Source: Desulfotignum sp. (lineage in GTDB: Bacteria > Desulfobacterota > Desulfobacteria > Desulfobacterales > Desulfobacteraceae). From it: DNA of 40,731 bases. The notes under the pieces are model-generated. The model made no database searches. It was not told the origin of the DNA and saw only the letters and a list, made by a program, of their open reading frames with translations. The position numbers and the translations under genes are program-made. This document shows positions 9,889 through 17,553 of this stretch, in pieces. The DNA is taken from NCBI GenBank assembly GCA_011389555.1, contig JAABUD010000095.1, positions 1-40,731 on the forward strand, read 5' to 3'. How positions within the stretch are numbered: position 1 is the stretch's first letter; each line of letters opens with the position of its first letter.

Positions 9889-9925
9889 ACCAGGGCCCGG
9901 GGACATATTTCCGGGTCTTGGTTTT
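9889..9925 (+). terminator. Rho-independent terminator of operon A
   Basis: CCAGGGCCCGG (9890-9900) pairs with CCGGGTCTTGG (9911-9921): 11 bp with two G-U pairs, extended by A9889-T9922, loop GGACATATTT, then TTTT. It lies 32 nt after the metF1 stop. Confidence 0.75.
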
Positions 9926-9972
9926 GTGCCTTGGTAATTATGGATGTGTGATTTTCGATATAAGGAGAGGGT

Positions 9973-10290
9973 ATGGCAGTCATTGTTAAATACATTGTTG
10001 TCAGGAACGGAGAGGAAAAAATGACATTTGCGACAAAAAAGGAAGCAGACGCCTATGACAAGATGCTTGATATTGCCGACAATTTGTTTGAATTCCTCGA
10101 CAAGTCAGAAGTGAAGCTGCCGGAAGATCAGATGGAGAAAATTTCCCTGCTTCTGGCCGAGAACAGAGAGGTCGTGATGCCCATCCTGAGGGGCATCAAC
10201 CCCGGAAAACCGGCACCTGCCAAACAGAAAAAATCTTCGGAAAAATCCGGAGACAGCCCGGCCCCGAAACCCAAAACACCCAAAAAATAG
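9973..10290 (+). CDS. yebG: YebG family protein
   Basis: 105 residues. The N-terminal 45 residues (MAVIVKYIVVRNGEEKM, then FATKKEADAYDKMLDIADN) closely match E. coli YebG, a small SOS-induced protein of unknown biochemical role. The C-terminal tail (from about residue 75) is rich in Lys, Pro and Ser (KPAPAKQKKSSEKS) and probably disordered, as the YebG tail is also variable. AAGGAGAGGG lies just before ATG 9973. I could not recognise a LexA box upstream, so SOS control here is unproven. It is transcribed separately from operon A because a terminator intervenes. Confidence 0.88.
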   Translation: MAVIVKYIVVRNGEEKMTFATKKEADAYDKMLDIADNLFEFLDKSEVKLPEDQMEKISLLLAENREVVMPILRGINPGKPAPAKQKKSSEKSGDSPAPKPKTPKK

Positions 10291-10608
10291 CGGTTCATTT
10301 TTTTGAATAGGATGCTTTTGGGTGATAATTTCTTTGTTTTCAGGTGGTTGCGAAGACAATCTTCTTGAATGGACCGCCGGTTTCTACCCGAAAGTTCAAA
10401 ATTATGAACAGATGGGGGTCGATTTTTTGGCAGACATGGAGCAAAATGAATCAAACGGTTGTGCCAGACCGTTGAAAACTGCAGCAGAAGGGGAAGATGA
10501 CAGGAGTTTGTTTTATTTTTAAAAAAATGTGCTGCTTGGCATATGCATTGCATTAGTACTATGGCAACTAACCGCCAATTAGTTTTTTCATCTTTTTTTC
10601 CTTTTCTG
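10291..10608 (+). other. 318-nt region without a supported gene
   Basis: An open frame at 10322-10522 (66 codons) has no family resemblance and no convincing ribosome site, so I do not call it. One hairpin is visible: TCAAACGGT (10451-10459) against ACCGTTGA (10468-10475), 8 bp with a bulged A and loop TGTGCCAG, without a following T-run. The stretch from 10500 to 10608 is AT- and T-rich. A small RNA ending at the terminator at 10609-10638 is possible but unsupported. Confidence 0.4.
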
Positions 10609-10638
10609 AAAAGGCTGCCCCGCAAAGGCAGCCTTTTT
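10609..10638. terminator. Bidirectional rho-independent terminator
   Basis: AAAAGGCTGCC (10609-10619), loop CCGCAAA, GGCAGCCTTTT (10627-10637), one further T at 10638. The 11-bp perfect stem has an A-run on one side and a T-run on the other, so it can stop transcripts in both directions. It touches the stop codon of the minus-strand gene at 10638. Confidence 0.85.
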
Positions 10639-11942
10639 CAGTTTTGATATATCGGACAGGCATCGATTCGGGATTCTATCCGCTGAATGATTTGAGCAAA
10701 TGTACTTGAATGGGGAGAATGGAAGCGATTCCGGAACGTTTCAGCATTCATTTTTTCAGGCAGCTCATCAATGTCGGGCATGAATTGATTCTCATGGGAG
10801 ATATGCTTCATCCGCTGTTGCAGCAACCGGGCATTGACAGGGCCTGAAATGGCAAATTCAGCAATCCGGATGCCGGCTTCGTTTGCACTGATATCCACAA
10901 AGCTGTACCCGGATCCGGTTTGTGCATCTTCCATCTCTTTTGCCATCCCCATGGATCGGGCCAGTTTGCTGGATGACGATACCGTCATGGCGGCTGAGGT
11001 AAGAAAATGCTGAGCCAGATCCTCTCGGCCGTGAAGCGTAAAAACAATATTCGGACGTAATGATGACAATCTGTTCCGGTTATCCGGTGTCAGAAAACCG
11101 GATAAATCCTGATTCGTGACATAAGCGGCCATCACCTGGAGAACGGCTGAATTTTCAGCCACAGGATCTTGAGACAGGGCGGTATTTTCCACAGCCCGCC
11201 GGAACATTGGCTGTAGAATGGAAACCAGGGAGGCTTGTTTCATTTTCAGTAACGATGCCTGTTCAATCAGAAAATTGTGATAGTCGATCAGGCGTTTCTG
11301 ATGAGCAGCAGAAAACAGTTGTTTTTTTGCTTCATCCGTCAGGGTTGCCAGCATCAGAGGATCCCATTGAAACTGCAAAAAGACATGATCATCATTGATG
11401 TCCACTGTCTGAATCTGTTGTAACAGGGAGATGGCGTGGGCATATCGGGGCATGTCCAGGAGCCTGGCATGGACATGGTTTGCCGCCCATCGGGTGACAG
11501 GGGGCGGGATCCGGAGGCGGCCGATCCGTGCCTGCGCAATGTTCAGTTCGCCCGGCCGGGGGCGTATCGCCATGGCCAGGTTGATCCATTTTCCCAGAAA
11601 CATGTCGGGAATCTGGATCGTGGCATACACCACCGCTGTGTCGGGAAGCAGATGGACTTTTGCAGCCACTCTTTTTTCATCAATAAACCGGGCCAGGCCA
11701 TAGCCCATGAGCAGATTCAATTCGTTTTCCGGGATTGTCAAGGATTTCAACGGCATATGATCCGGTTTGTCGGATGTCAGCGGGGCCAGTATCTGTCTGG
11801 CCCGCTGGATATCCGCCGGATCGATCTGCGGGGGGGTCCGGATATGGGGATGTGGATCAACGACCATGATCACCAGGCCTGCCGGAATCAGAAACAGCAG
11901 CACCAGGCCGGTGATCACCAACAGTTTGAAACCGGTTCTCAT
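10638..11942 (-). CDS. Uncharacterised membrane-anchored protein
   Basis: 434 residues. It starts MRTGFKLLVITGLVLLFLIP, a single N-terminal hydrophobic segment (about 5-28) that can be a membrane anchor or uncleaved signal; the rest is soluble and probably periplasmic. Conserved-looking phrases include LTIPENELNLLMGYGLARF, SYSFVDISANEAGIRIAEF-like text near 340-355 (GYSFVDISANEAGIRIAEFA) and GPVNARLLQQRMKHIS. I recognise these as shared with widespread hypothetical proteins but know no function. The start overlaps the stop of the SelW-like gene by 4 nt (ATGA), so the two are translationally coupled. That suggests, but does not show, a link to redox or thiol chemistry. Confidence 0.8.
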   Translation of the reverse strand: MRTGFKLLVITGLVLLFLIPAGLVIMVVDPHPHIRTPPQIDPADIQRARQILAPLTSDKPDHMPLKSLTIPENELNLLMGYGLARFIDEKRVAAKVHLLPDTAVVYATIQIPDMFLGKWINLAMAIRPRPGELNIAQARIGRLRIPPPVTRWAANHVHARLLDMPRYAHAISLLQQIQTVDINDDHVFLQFQWDPLMLATLTDEAKKQLFSAAHQKRLIDYHNFLIEQASLLKMKQASLVSILQPMFRRAVENTALSQDPVAENSAVLQVMAAYVTNQDLSGFLTPDNRNRLSSLRPNIVFTLHGREDLAQHFLTSAAMTVSSSSKLARSMGMAKEMEDAQTGSGYSFVDISANEAGIRIAEFAISGPVNARLLQQRMKHISHENQFMPDIDELPEKMNAETFRNRFHSPHSSTFAQIIQRIESRIDACPIYQN

Positions 11943-12166
11943 GGCAGAATCTGGCGAAGTTGATCGATAATTTCCTGGTTGTCAGGAAATCTTCTGGCCT
12001 GCCGTTTGGAAAAAACAGTGGTTTGGTCGGCGGTAATTTCATAAATACCGTTACTGCCCGGAACCAGTTCCGGAGTGATGTGAAATTCCTTTTCAATGAG
12101 GTCTGCCAGACCGGCAGCTCGTGGTTCATAGTTTCAGACGGAACAATAGGTGATCTTGATTTTCAT
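11939..12166 (-). CDS. SelW/Rdx-family selenoprotein (UGA 12136-12134)
   Basis: 75 residues when the in-frame UGA is read as Sec11: MKIKITYCSV-U-NYEPRAAGL, then ADLIEKEFHITPELVPGSNG, IYEITADQTTVFSKRQ and ARRFPDNQEII. The CxxU redox motif after beta-strand 1, the NYxPRA sequence, the central GSNGIYEI strand and the VFSK...GRFP-like end are the hallmarks of the SelW/SelT/Rdx thioredoxin-like family. These proteins are thought to act in thiol redox chemistry; the client is unknown. GGAGG sits 7 nt before ATG 12166. Conventional calling would give only a spurious out-of-frame reading here. Overlaps the downstream membrane protein by 4 nt. Confidence 0.93.
12103..12136 (-). promoter_or_regulatory. 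Sec codon UGA and SECIS hairpin of the SelW-like gene
   Basis: On the minus strand UGA (12136-12134) is followed after 16 nt by CTGCC (12117-12113), loop GGTCT (12112-12108), GGCAG (12107-12103). The perfect 5-bp stem with loop GGUCU resembles the apical part of the E. coli fdhF SECIS. Confidence 0.8.
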
Positions 12167-12338
12167 GATATCCTCCTTTGTGGGATTGCGCGTGCTTTTT
12201 TTCATGCGGGACAACGTTAAAACATCAGGAATCGGTTGTGATATCGCCTCGATTATAGTAAAGGTAAATAATGTTAATTGCAATGATCGAGAAAGCATTT
12301 AACTTAAGTTGATAATAAATATTTTTAAAGGTGATTCC

Positions 12339-12764
12339 ATGACAGATGTTATTTTTGGTTTCCTGAGCAGTATCGGTTTTACCCATCCGCTTCATCCGGC
12401 GTTTACCCATATTCCCATGGGCATGGTGATTGGCGCAGTGGTCTTTCGCCTGGCCTCTTTTCTGCCTCGAATGAAAATGCTGGCAAAAACCGGATATCAT
12501 TGTGTGATTCTGGCGCTTCTGGGGATCGCTCCTACCATCGTCACCGGATATCTTGACTGGCAGCACCGGTTCGGGGGCGGCTGGGAATTTCTGATTGTTT
12601 TGAAAATGGTACTGGCCGGTGTGTTGACAGTACTGCTGCTGTTGGTCACCATCAAGGATGATCCGGATAATCGCAGAGTTGACCGGCTTACCGGATGGTA
12701 TGTGCTGATGGCCCTGGTGGCCATCGGACTGGGATATTCCGGCGGCGAACTGCAATATGGATAA
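12339..12764 (+). CDS. DUF2231 membrane protein
   Basis: 141 residues with four hydrophobic segments. The N-terminal motif THPLHPAFTHIPMGMVIGAVVF has the two histidines typical of DUF2231 inner-membrane proteins, which are often found near cytochrome and oxidase genes and may bind haem. Start ATG 12339 is preceded by AAAGGTGA; an upstream in-frame start near 12309 lacks such a site. It leads a string of plus-strand genes (DOMON, SCO1, oxidase), suggesting a role in respiratory electron transfer or sensing. Function is inferred from context only. Confidence 0.75.
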   Translation: MTDVIFGFLSSIGFTHPLHPAFTHIPMGMVIGAVVFRLASFLPRMKMLAKTGYHCVILALLGIAPTIVTGYLDWQHRFGGGWEFLIVLKMVLAGVLTVLLLLVTIKDDPDNRRVDRLTGWYVLMALVAIGLGYSGGELQYG

Positions 12765-12830
12765 AACCCGGGACCCGGAGAAATTCAGGGAATTCAAATG
12801 ATGAATGACAACAATACAGGAGAAGTCAAA

Positions 12831-13370
12831 ATGTTTAAAAGAATCGTGTTATTGATGCTGGCCGCAGCCATTCTGGTGCCGGGCAGCCTGTTTGCGGCAG
12901 ACTATGCACACCGCCTGGAAATCAAAGACATGACCGTGTTCTGGACCCTGGACGGGGATCAGCTCCAGATGGAATTGAGCGCCAAAACCACGGGCTGGGT
13001 TTCCATCGGCATCGATCCGGAAGATGCCATGGGCGGGGCGGATATCATTATCGGGGCCGTCAAGAGCGGCAAGGTGAGAATCGAAGACCATTTTGCGGAC
13101 AGAAAACGGGGGCATTCTTCGGATGAAAAACTGGGGGGGACCAATCAGGTCATGGATCCGGCAGGAAATGAAGAAGACGGTGTGACCACCATTTCCTTCA
13201 CCCGTCTGGTGACGGCATCGGAACAATGGGACAAGCCCATCCGCACCGACGGCAAGACAAGGGTCATGTTCGCCTTTGGGACCGGCAGAGATTCCTTTAT
13301 CGCCGGTCACCGGTTCCGGACGGTGTATGACATCGATTTTGTCACAGGTGATGCCGTCAAGGTCAAATGA
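12831..13370 (+). CDS. Exported DOMON-domain protein
   Basis: 179 residues. A signal peptide MFKRIVLLMLAAAILVPGSLFA precedes a domain with strands WTLDGDQLQMELSAKTTGWVSIGI, MGGADIIIGAVKSGKVRIED and DGVTTISFTRLV. These are DOMON-fold signatures (haem- or sugar-binding beta sandwich related to the cytochrome domain of cellobiose dehydrogenase and ethylbenzene dehydrogenase gamma subunit). It is probably periplasmic and may bind haem b. Start ATG 12831 was chosen because it gives a clean signal peptide and has AGGAGA 7 nt upstream; an ATG at 12798 is in frame. The stop overlaps the SCO1 start by 4 nt. Confidence 0.82.
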   Translation: MFKRIVLLMLAAAILVPGSLFAADYAHRLEIKDMTVFWTLDGDQLQMELSAKTTGWVSIGIDPEDAMGGADIIIGAVKSGKVRIEDHFADRKRGHSSDEKLGGTNQVMDPAGNEEDGVTTISFTRLVTASEQWDKPIRTDGKTRVMFAFGTGRDSFIAGHRFRTVYDIDFVTGDAVKVK

Positions 13371-14311
13371 ACGTCCGGAAAAAAACCGCGGATCGGGTCA
13401 TCACAGCGGCGCCGGCCGTTACCGGATGGATCTGCTGCCTGATGTTGATTCTTGCGGTGCCTGTTTTCGGTGAAAAAGGCGGACAGGATCACACCGTCCA
13501 TGACCACGCCGGCCATACGCAGGTGCTTCAGGCAGATCCGAAGCATGACCATGATGCCATGGTCATGGATGTCCGAAATGATACCACCAGTCTGGCGGAT
13601 CAGGTGAAGGTCGAGGAGCGGCCGGGTCAATATATCGATCCGGAGGCCCGGTTCCTGGACGCACGGGGCCGGCCGGTGGCCATCAGGGATATTTTTGACA
13701 AGCCTGTGGTCCTTTTGCCGATCTGGTTTTTCTGTCCTTCGGTATGTACTTTTCTCCAGGCGGATCTGGCAAAGGCGTTGAGCCGGGTGGATCAGCGGCC
13801 CGGAGAGGAATTCAATATCATCACCTTGAGTTTTTCCGATGATGAAGATCCCTCCCATGCCCTGGCGGCCAAAAACAATTATGCCAACCTGATCCAGCGC
13901 GATTTTCCTCTGGACAACTGGTTCTACCTCACCGGGGATGAAAAAAACATCCGGCGGGTCACTGATTCGCTTGGGTATTATTTTGTCAAGAAACGGCCCC
14001 ATGAATATATCCATCCCAACGCCATGGTGGTGCTGGCTGAAGATGGAAAAATCATCCGGTATCTGTATGGTCCCGGATTTCTGCCTTTTGACCTGGGCAT
14101 GGCATTGACAGAGGCCCGGACGGGGGAACCCGGGGTGTCCATCAAGCGGCGGGTGCTGTCTTTCTGCTTTGATTACGATCCGGAAAACAAGACCTATGTG
14201 TTCCGGATGTTCCGCATCACCGGGACGGTGATTCTGGTTCTGCTGGCTGGATTTCTGGTATTCCTGCTAAAATCGGGAAAGAAAACCGGGCCTGGAGGGT
14301 CAGGCGGTTGA
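13367..14311 (+). CDS. SCO1/SenC-family copper chaperone with C-terminal membrane segment
   Basis: 314 residues. After an N-terminal hydrophobic segment (about 18-36) and a His/Asp-rich stretch (DHTVHDHAGHT, KHDHDAMVMD), the thioredoxin-like SCO domain has the copper-binding FCPSVC motif (C123, C127) and the distal histidine in YIHPNAM (H216). A second membrane segment (about 282-303) ends the protein. SCO proteins deliver copper to the CuA site of cytochrome oxidase, which fits the oxidase genes starting 90 nt downstream, whose subunit II has a full CuA motif. The His-rich linker may bind extra copper. ATGA overlap with the DOMON gene. Confidence 0.9.
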   Translation: MNVRKKTADRVITAAPAVTGWICCLMLILAVPVFGEKGGQDHTVHDHAGHTQVLQADPKHDHDAMVMDVRNDTTSLADQVKVEERPGQYIDPEARFLDARGRPVAIRDIFDKPVVLLPIWFFCPSVCTFLQADLAKALSRVDQRPGEEFNIITLSFSDDEDPSHALAAKNNYANLIQRDFPLDNWFYLTGDEKNIRRVTDSLGYYFVKKRPHEYIHPNAMVVLAEDGKIIRYLYGPGFLPFDLGMALTEARTGEPGVSIKRRVLSFCFDYDPENKTYVFRMFRITGTVILVLLAGFLVFLLKSGKKTGPGGSGG

Positions 14312-14401
14312 GACGTGCAGCCATGTCTTCATTGTGATACCATACTGCCAGATCCCATTGAATGATTTCATCAAAGAACATAACCAGCTTGAGAGGCTGT
14401 C

Positions 14402-16048
14402 ATGGAAGCTGTCAAATCATTTTTCCAAACCCCTGAGCCGTCGGCATTCAGCGGTATCCGGTCCTGGCTGATCACCTTTGATCACAAGCGCATTGCACTG
14501 CTGTATCTGTTCTCCATCCTGTTCTGGTTTCTGGTGGCCGTGGCCCTGGGCGGTATGATCCGCCTGGAGCTGCTGACGCCGGGAAAAACCGTTCTGAGCG
14601 CTCAAGGCTACAATTCCGTGTTCACGCTGCATGGTGTGATCATGATTTTCCTGTTCATCATTCCGGCCCTGCCCGCCGTTTTCGGCAATTTTTTTCTGCC
14701 CATCCACATCGGGGCCGGGGATGTGTATTTTCCCAGACTCAATCTGCTGTCCTGGTACCTATACATGGCCGGGGGCATCGTGGCCATTGTGTCCCTGTTT
14801 TCCAACGGGTTTGCCGACACCGGATGGACCTTTTATGTGCCGTTTTCCATCTCCACCAACACCAACGTGTCCACGGCCGTGTTTGCCGCATTTATCCTGG
14901 GGGTTTCCTCCATGCTCACCGGCATCAACTTCATCACCACCATCCACAAGATGCGGGCCAAATCCATGGGGTGGCTTCAACTGCCCCTGTTCACCTGGAG
15001 CCTTTACGCCACGGCCTGGGTCCAGCTTCTGGCCACGCCCGTGGTGTCCATCACCCTGGTGCTGGTGATGATCGAACGGTTTTTTGATGTGGGGCTGTTC
15101 GACCCGGCCCGGGGCGGTGATCCGGTGCTGTATCAACACCTGTTCTGGATGTATTCCCACCCGGCCGTGTATATCATGATCCTGCCGGGCATGGGCGTGA
15201 TTTCCGAGATCATCCCGGTGTTCGCCCGAAAGTCGATCTTCGGGTATAAGGCCATAGTGGCCTCGTCCCTGGCCATCGCCATTGCCGGGTCTCTGGTATG
15301 GGCCCACCACATGTACACCAGCGGTATGAGTGACACTGCCGTGTTCGTGTTTTCTCTGCTCACATTTGTGGTGGCCATACCCTCGGCCATCAAGGTGTTT
15401 TCCTGGGTGGCTACCCTGTACAAAGGGGCCATCGAGATGACCCCGCCCCTTTTTTTGGCTCTGTGCTTTGTATACCTCTTTTCCGTGGGCGGGCTCACCG
15501 GGCTGGTGCTGGGGGCGGCCGGGGCCAATATCCATGTGCATGACACCCATTTTGTGGTGGCCCATTTTCATTTCACCATGTTCGGGGGCACGGGATTTGC
15601 GTTTTTTGCGGCCCTGCACTACTGGTGGCCCAAGATATTCGGGAAGATGTATGATTTCAAAAAAGCCTATATCTCAGCGATTCTTGTCACAGCCGGATTC
15701 ATGCTCCATTATGTCCCCATGTTTGTGCTGGGGCTTCAGGGCATGCCGCGCCGGTATTATGATTACCTGCCCCAGTTTGCCGCCGGCAATTTCTTTGCCG
15801 GATTCGGGGCCCTGTTCATGATTGCCGGTATTATTCTGATGATGGGGAACCTGCTGGTTTCTCTGAAACGGGGACAAACCGCTGCCGCCGATCCCTGGGG
15901 CGGGGTCACCCTGGAGTGGACCATTGCATCGCCGCCGCCCCTGCACAATTTTGAAACAGACCCGGACGTGCCGGATTACCCTTACGATTTTTCAAAGGTG
16001 ACCGCCGCTGAATCCGGTACCCCCATGGACCCGGAGGTGACCGGATGA
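14402..16048 (+). CDS. ctaD: Cytochrome c oxidase subunit I, A2-type haem-copper oxidase
   Basis: 548 residues, 12 membrane segments. Haem and copper ligands are all present: H77 (FTLHGVIM), H253 in YSHPAVY, H302/H303 (WAHHMYTSGM), and H388 and H390 in DTHFVVAHFHF. The glutamate of A1 oxidases (HPEVY) is replaced by Ala and preceded by Tyr-Ser, the YSHPxVY signature of the A2 subfamily, where the Tyr-Ser pair takes the place of the D-channel glutamate. It reduces O2 to water at haem-CuB and pumps protons. First of a tight run with subunits III, IV and II; its stop overlaps subunit III by 4 nt. Confidence 0.96.
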   Translation: MEAVKSFFQTPEPSAFSGIRSWLITFDHKRIALLYLFSILFWFLVAVALGGMIRLELLTPGKTVLSAQGYNSVFTLHGVIMIFLFIIPALPAVFGNFFLPIHIGAGDVYFPRLNLLSWYLYMAGGIVAIVSLFSNGFADTGWTFYVPFSISTNTNVSTAVFAAFILGVSSMLTGINFITTIHKMRAKSMGWLQLPLFTWSLYATAWVQLLATPVVSITLVLVMIERFFDVGLFDPARGGDPVLYQHLFWMYSHPAVYIMILPGMGVISEIIPVFARKSIFGYKAIVASSLAIAIAGSLVWAHHMYTSGMSDTAVFVFSLLTFVVAIPSAIKVFSWVATLYKGAIEMTPPLFLALCFVYLFSVGGLTGLVLGAAGANIHVHDTHFVVAHFHFTMFGGTGFAFFAALHYWWPKIFGKMYDFKKAYISAILVTAGFMLHYVPMFVLGLQGMPRRYYDYLPQFAAGNFFAGFGALFMIAGIILMMGNLLVSLKRGQTAAADPWGGVTLEWTIASPPPLHNFETDPDVPDYPYDFSKVTAAESGTPMDPEVTG

Positions 16049-16635
16049 CCGCAGACCCCACCGGCAAAAAACTGGGTATGTGGCTGTTTCTGTATACTGA
16101 GATCATCCTGTTCGGCGGGCTGTTTGTTCTGTATGCCGTGTATTTTGCCGGATACACGGATGATTTCATTGCCGGCGCCAGAGCGCTGGATCTTTTTTTC
16201 GGGGTGGTGAACACCCTCATCCTCCTGGTGTCCAGTTTTTGCGTGGCCGCCGGTATCACGGCGGTGCAGAAAGCCCACAGCCGCATCGCTCTGGCTGGCC
16301 TGTGGGGGGCATTGGCCTGTGGGGCAGTGTTTCTGGTGAACAAGTATATCGAATGGGGGCACAAATTTGAGCACGGCATCTATCCAGGATCGGATCGGCT
16401 GGTGGACGGCCCGGCCGGGCAGAACCTGTTTTTCGGCCTGTACTTCGTGGTCACCGGACTTCATGGCCTTCATATCGTGATCGGCATGACATTGCTGGGT
16501 GTCAGCCTGGTGCTGGTGAGCCGGGGCAAAATCACTGCCCGGAACAATGCAGTCCTGGACAATTCAGGATTGTACTGGCACCTGGTGGACCTGATCTGGA
16601 TCTTTATTTTTCCTTTGTTTTACCTGGTGGTCTGA
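16045..16635 (+). CDS. ctaE: Cytochrome c oxidase subunit III
   Basis: 196 residues with five hydrophobic segments. Landmarks: LGMWLFLYTEIILFGGLFVLY, IEWGHKFEHGIYPG, FFGLYFVVTGLHGLHIVIGM and the end GLYWHLVDLIWIFIFPLFY. These are the typical subunit III helices, including the conserved TGLHGLHV-like and YWHxVDxVW motifs. It stabilises subunit I and supports proton uptake. It starts inside the subunit I stop codon (ATGA overlap), so translation is coupled. At under 200 residues it is the short five-helix form rather than the seven-helix form. Confidence 0.94.
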   Translation: MTADPTGKKLGMWLFLYTEIILFGGLFVLYAVYFAGYTDDFIAGARALDLFFGVVNTLILLVSSFCVAAGITAVQKAHSRIALAGLWGALACGAVFLVNKYIEWGHKFEHGIYPGSDRLVDGPAGQNLFFGLYFVVTGLHGLHIVIGMTLLGVSLVLVSRGKITARNNAVLDNSGLYWHLVDLIWIFIFPLFYLVV

Positions 16636-16650
16636 TAAAAGGAGTTGTTT

Positions 16651-16932
16651 ATGACATCTGAATCCCATATCGTGGAATACAAAACCCTGGGGCTGACCCT
16701 GGCGGCCCTGGTGGTGATGACCGCCGTGACCGTGGGGGCCGCATCCATCGATCTGGGCTGGGTCAATGTCTGGATCGCCCTGTTCATCGCATCAATCAAG
16801 GCCGGCATCGTGCTGATGGTGTTCATGCACATGCGATTCGAAGGTCCCCTGCTGCGGTGGTCGTTTCTGGCCACCGTGCTGTTTCTGGCCGTCATGATCG
16901 GTTTTATTTTCTGGGATGTGGCGTTCAGGTGA
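16651..16932 (+). CDS. Cytochrome c oxidase subunit IV-type small membrane protein
   Basis: 93 residues, three hydrophobic segments (LTLAALVVMTAVTVGAASI, VNVWIALFIASIKAGIVLMV, LRWSFLATVLFLAVMIGFIF) with the conserved KAGIVLMVFMHMRFE stretch. This pattern belongs to the prokaryotic COX IV family (CtaF/CoxD), a small accessory subunit. AAAAGGAG lies 6 nt before ATG 16651. It sits between subunits III and II, an order seen in A2-type oxidase operons. Confidence 0.9.
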   Translation: MTSESHIVEYKTLGLTLAALVVMTAVTVGAASIDLGWVNVWIALFIASIKAGIVLMVFMHMRFEGPLLRWSFLATVLFLAVMIGFIFWDVAFR

Positions 16933-16941
16933 GGAGGAGGC

Positions 16942-17553
16942 ATGACTGATATCATCAATCCAGTGGCCCTGGTGGACCGGTCCTTTTATTTTATCATCGG
17001 ATTTTCCTTTGTGTTTCTGTTTGCCATCACCCTGGTGATGATCTATTTCGTGGTCCGGTACCGCCGGTCCCGGCACCCGGTGCCCGTGGATATCCGTGGA
17101 AACTGGAAGCTGGAGACCGCCTGGATTTTCATCCCCACGATCATCGCTCTGGCCATGTTCGTGTCCGGGTGGCAGGCCTACACCGGGCTGCGCAACGTGC
17201 CCGAAGGGGCCCTGGAGGTAGCGGTCATTGCCCAGTCCTTTTCCTGGATCTTTATCTATCCCACGGGGAAGGAAACAGAAAACGAACTCCAGGTGCCGGT
17301 GAAAACGCCTGTGAAGCTCAACATCACCTCCATGGATGTGATTCACAGCCTGTATATTCCGGCGTTCCGGGTCAAGGTGGACGCGGTAAAAGGCCTGAAT
17401 ACCTATGCGTGGTTTCTGCCGGAAACCACGGGCGAGTATTTTCTTCAATGTACCGAGTTCTGCGGAGTGGGGCATGCGGACATGACCGGCGTAGTCCGGG
17501 TGGTGTCCCGGGATGCGTTTGATGAATGGGTGGAAGAAGATGACGGATGGTAA
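16942..17553 (+). CDS. ctaC: Cytochrome c oxidase subunit II with CuA site
   Basis: 203 residues. Two membrane segments (about 16-39 and 56-75) are followed by a cupredoxin domain. The binuclear CuA ligands are complete: H135 (VIHSLYIP), then C170, E172, C174, H178 and M181 in CTEFCGVGHADM. There is no fused cytochrome c domain, so an external cytochrome c or other periplasmic donor is needed, and none is encoded in the window. A strong GAGGAGGAGG precedes the ATG, 9 nt after subunit IV. The 3' end overlaps the haem O synthase start by 14 nt. Confidence 0.95.
   Translation: MTDIINPVALVDRSFYFIIGFSFVFLFAITLVMIYFVVRYRRSRHPVPVDIRGNWKLETAWIFIPTIIALAMFVSGWQAYTGLRNVPEGALEVAVIAQSFSWIFIYPTGKETENELQVPVKTPVKLNITSMDVIHSLYIPAFRVKVDAVKGLNTYAWFLPETTGEYFLQCTEFCGVGHADMTGVVRVVSRDAFDEWVEEDDGW

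Noticed and set aside
10322-10522. 66-codon open frame after yebG
   Set aside because: No ribosome site, no homology that I recognise and atypical composition; left as non-coding.
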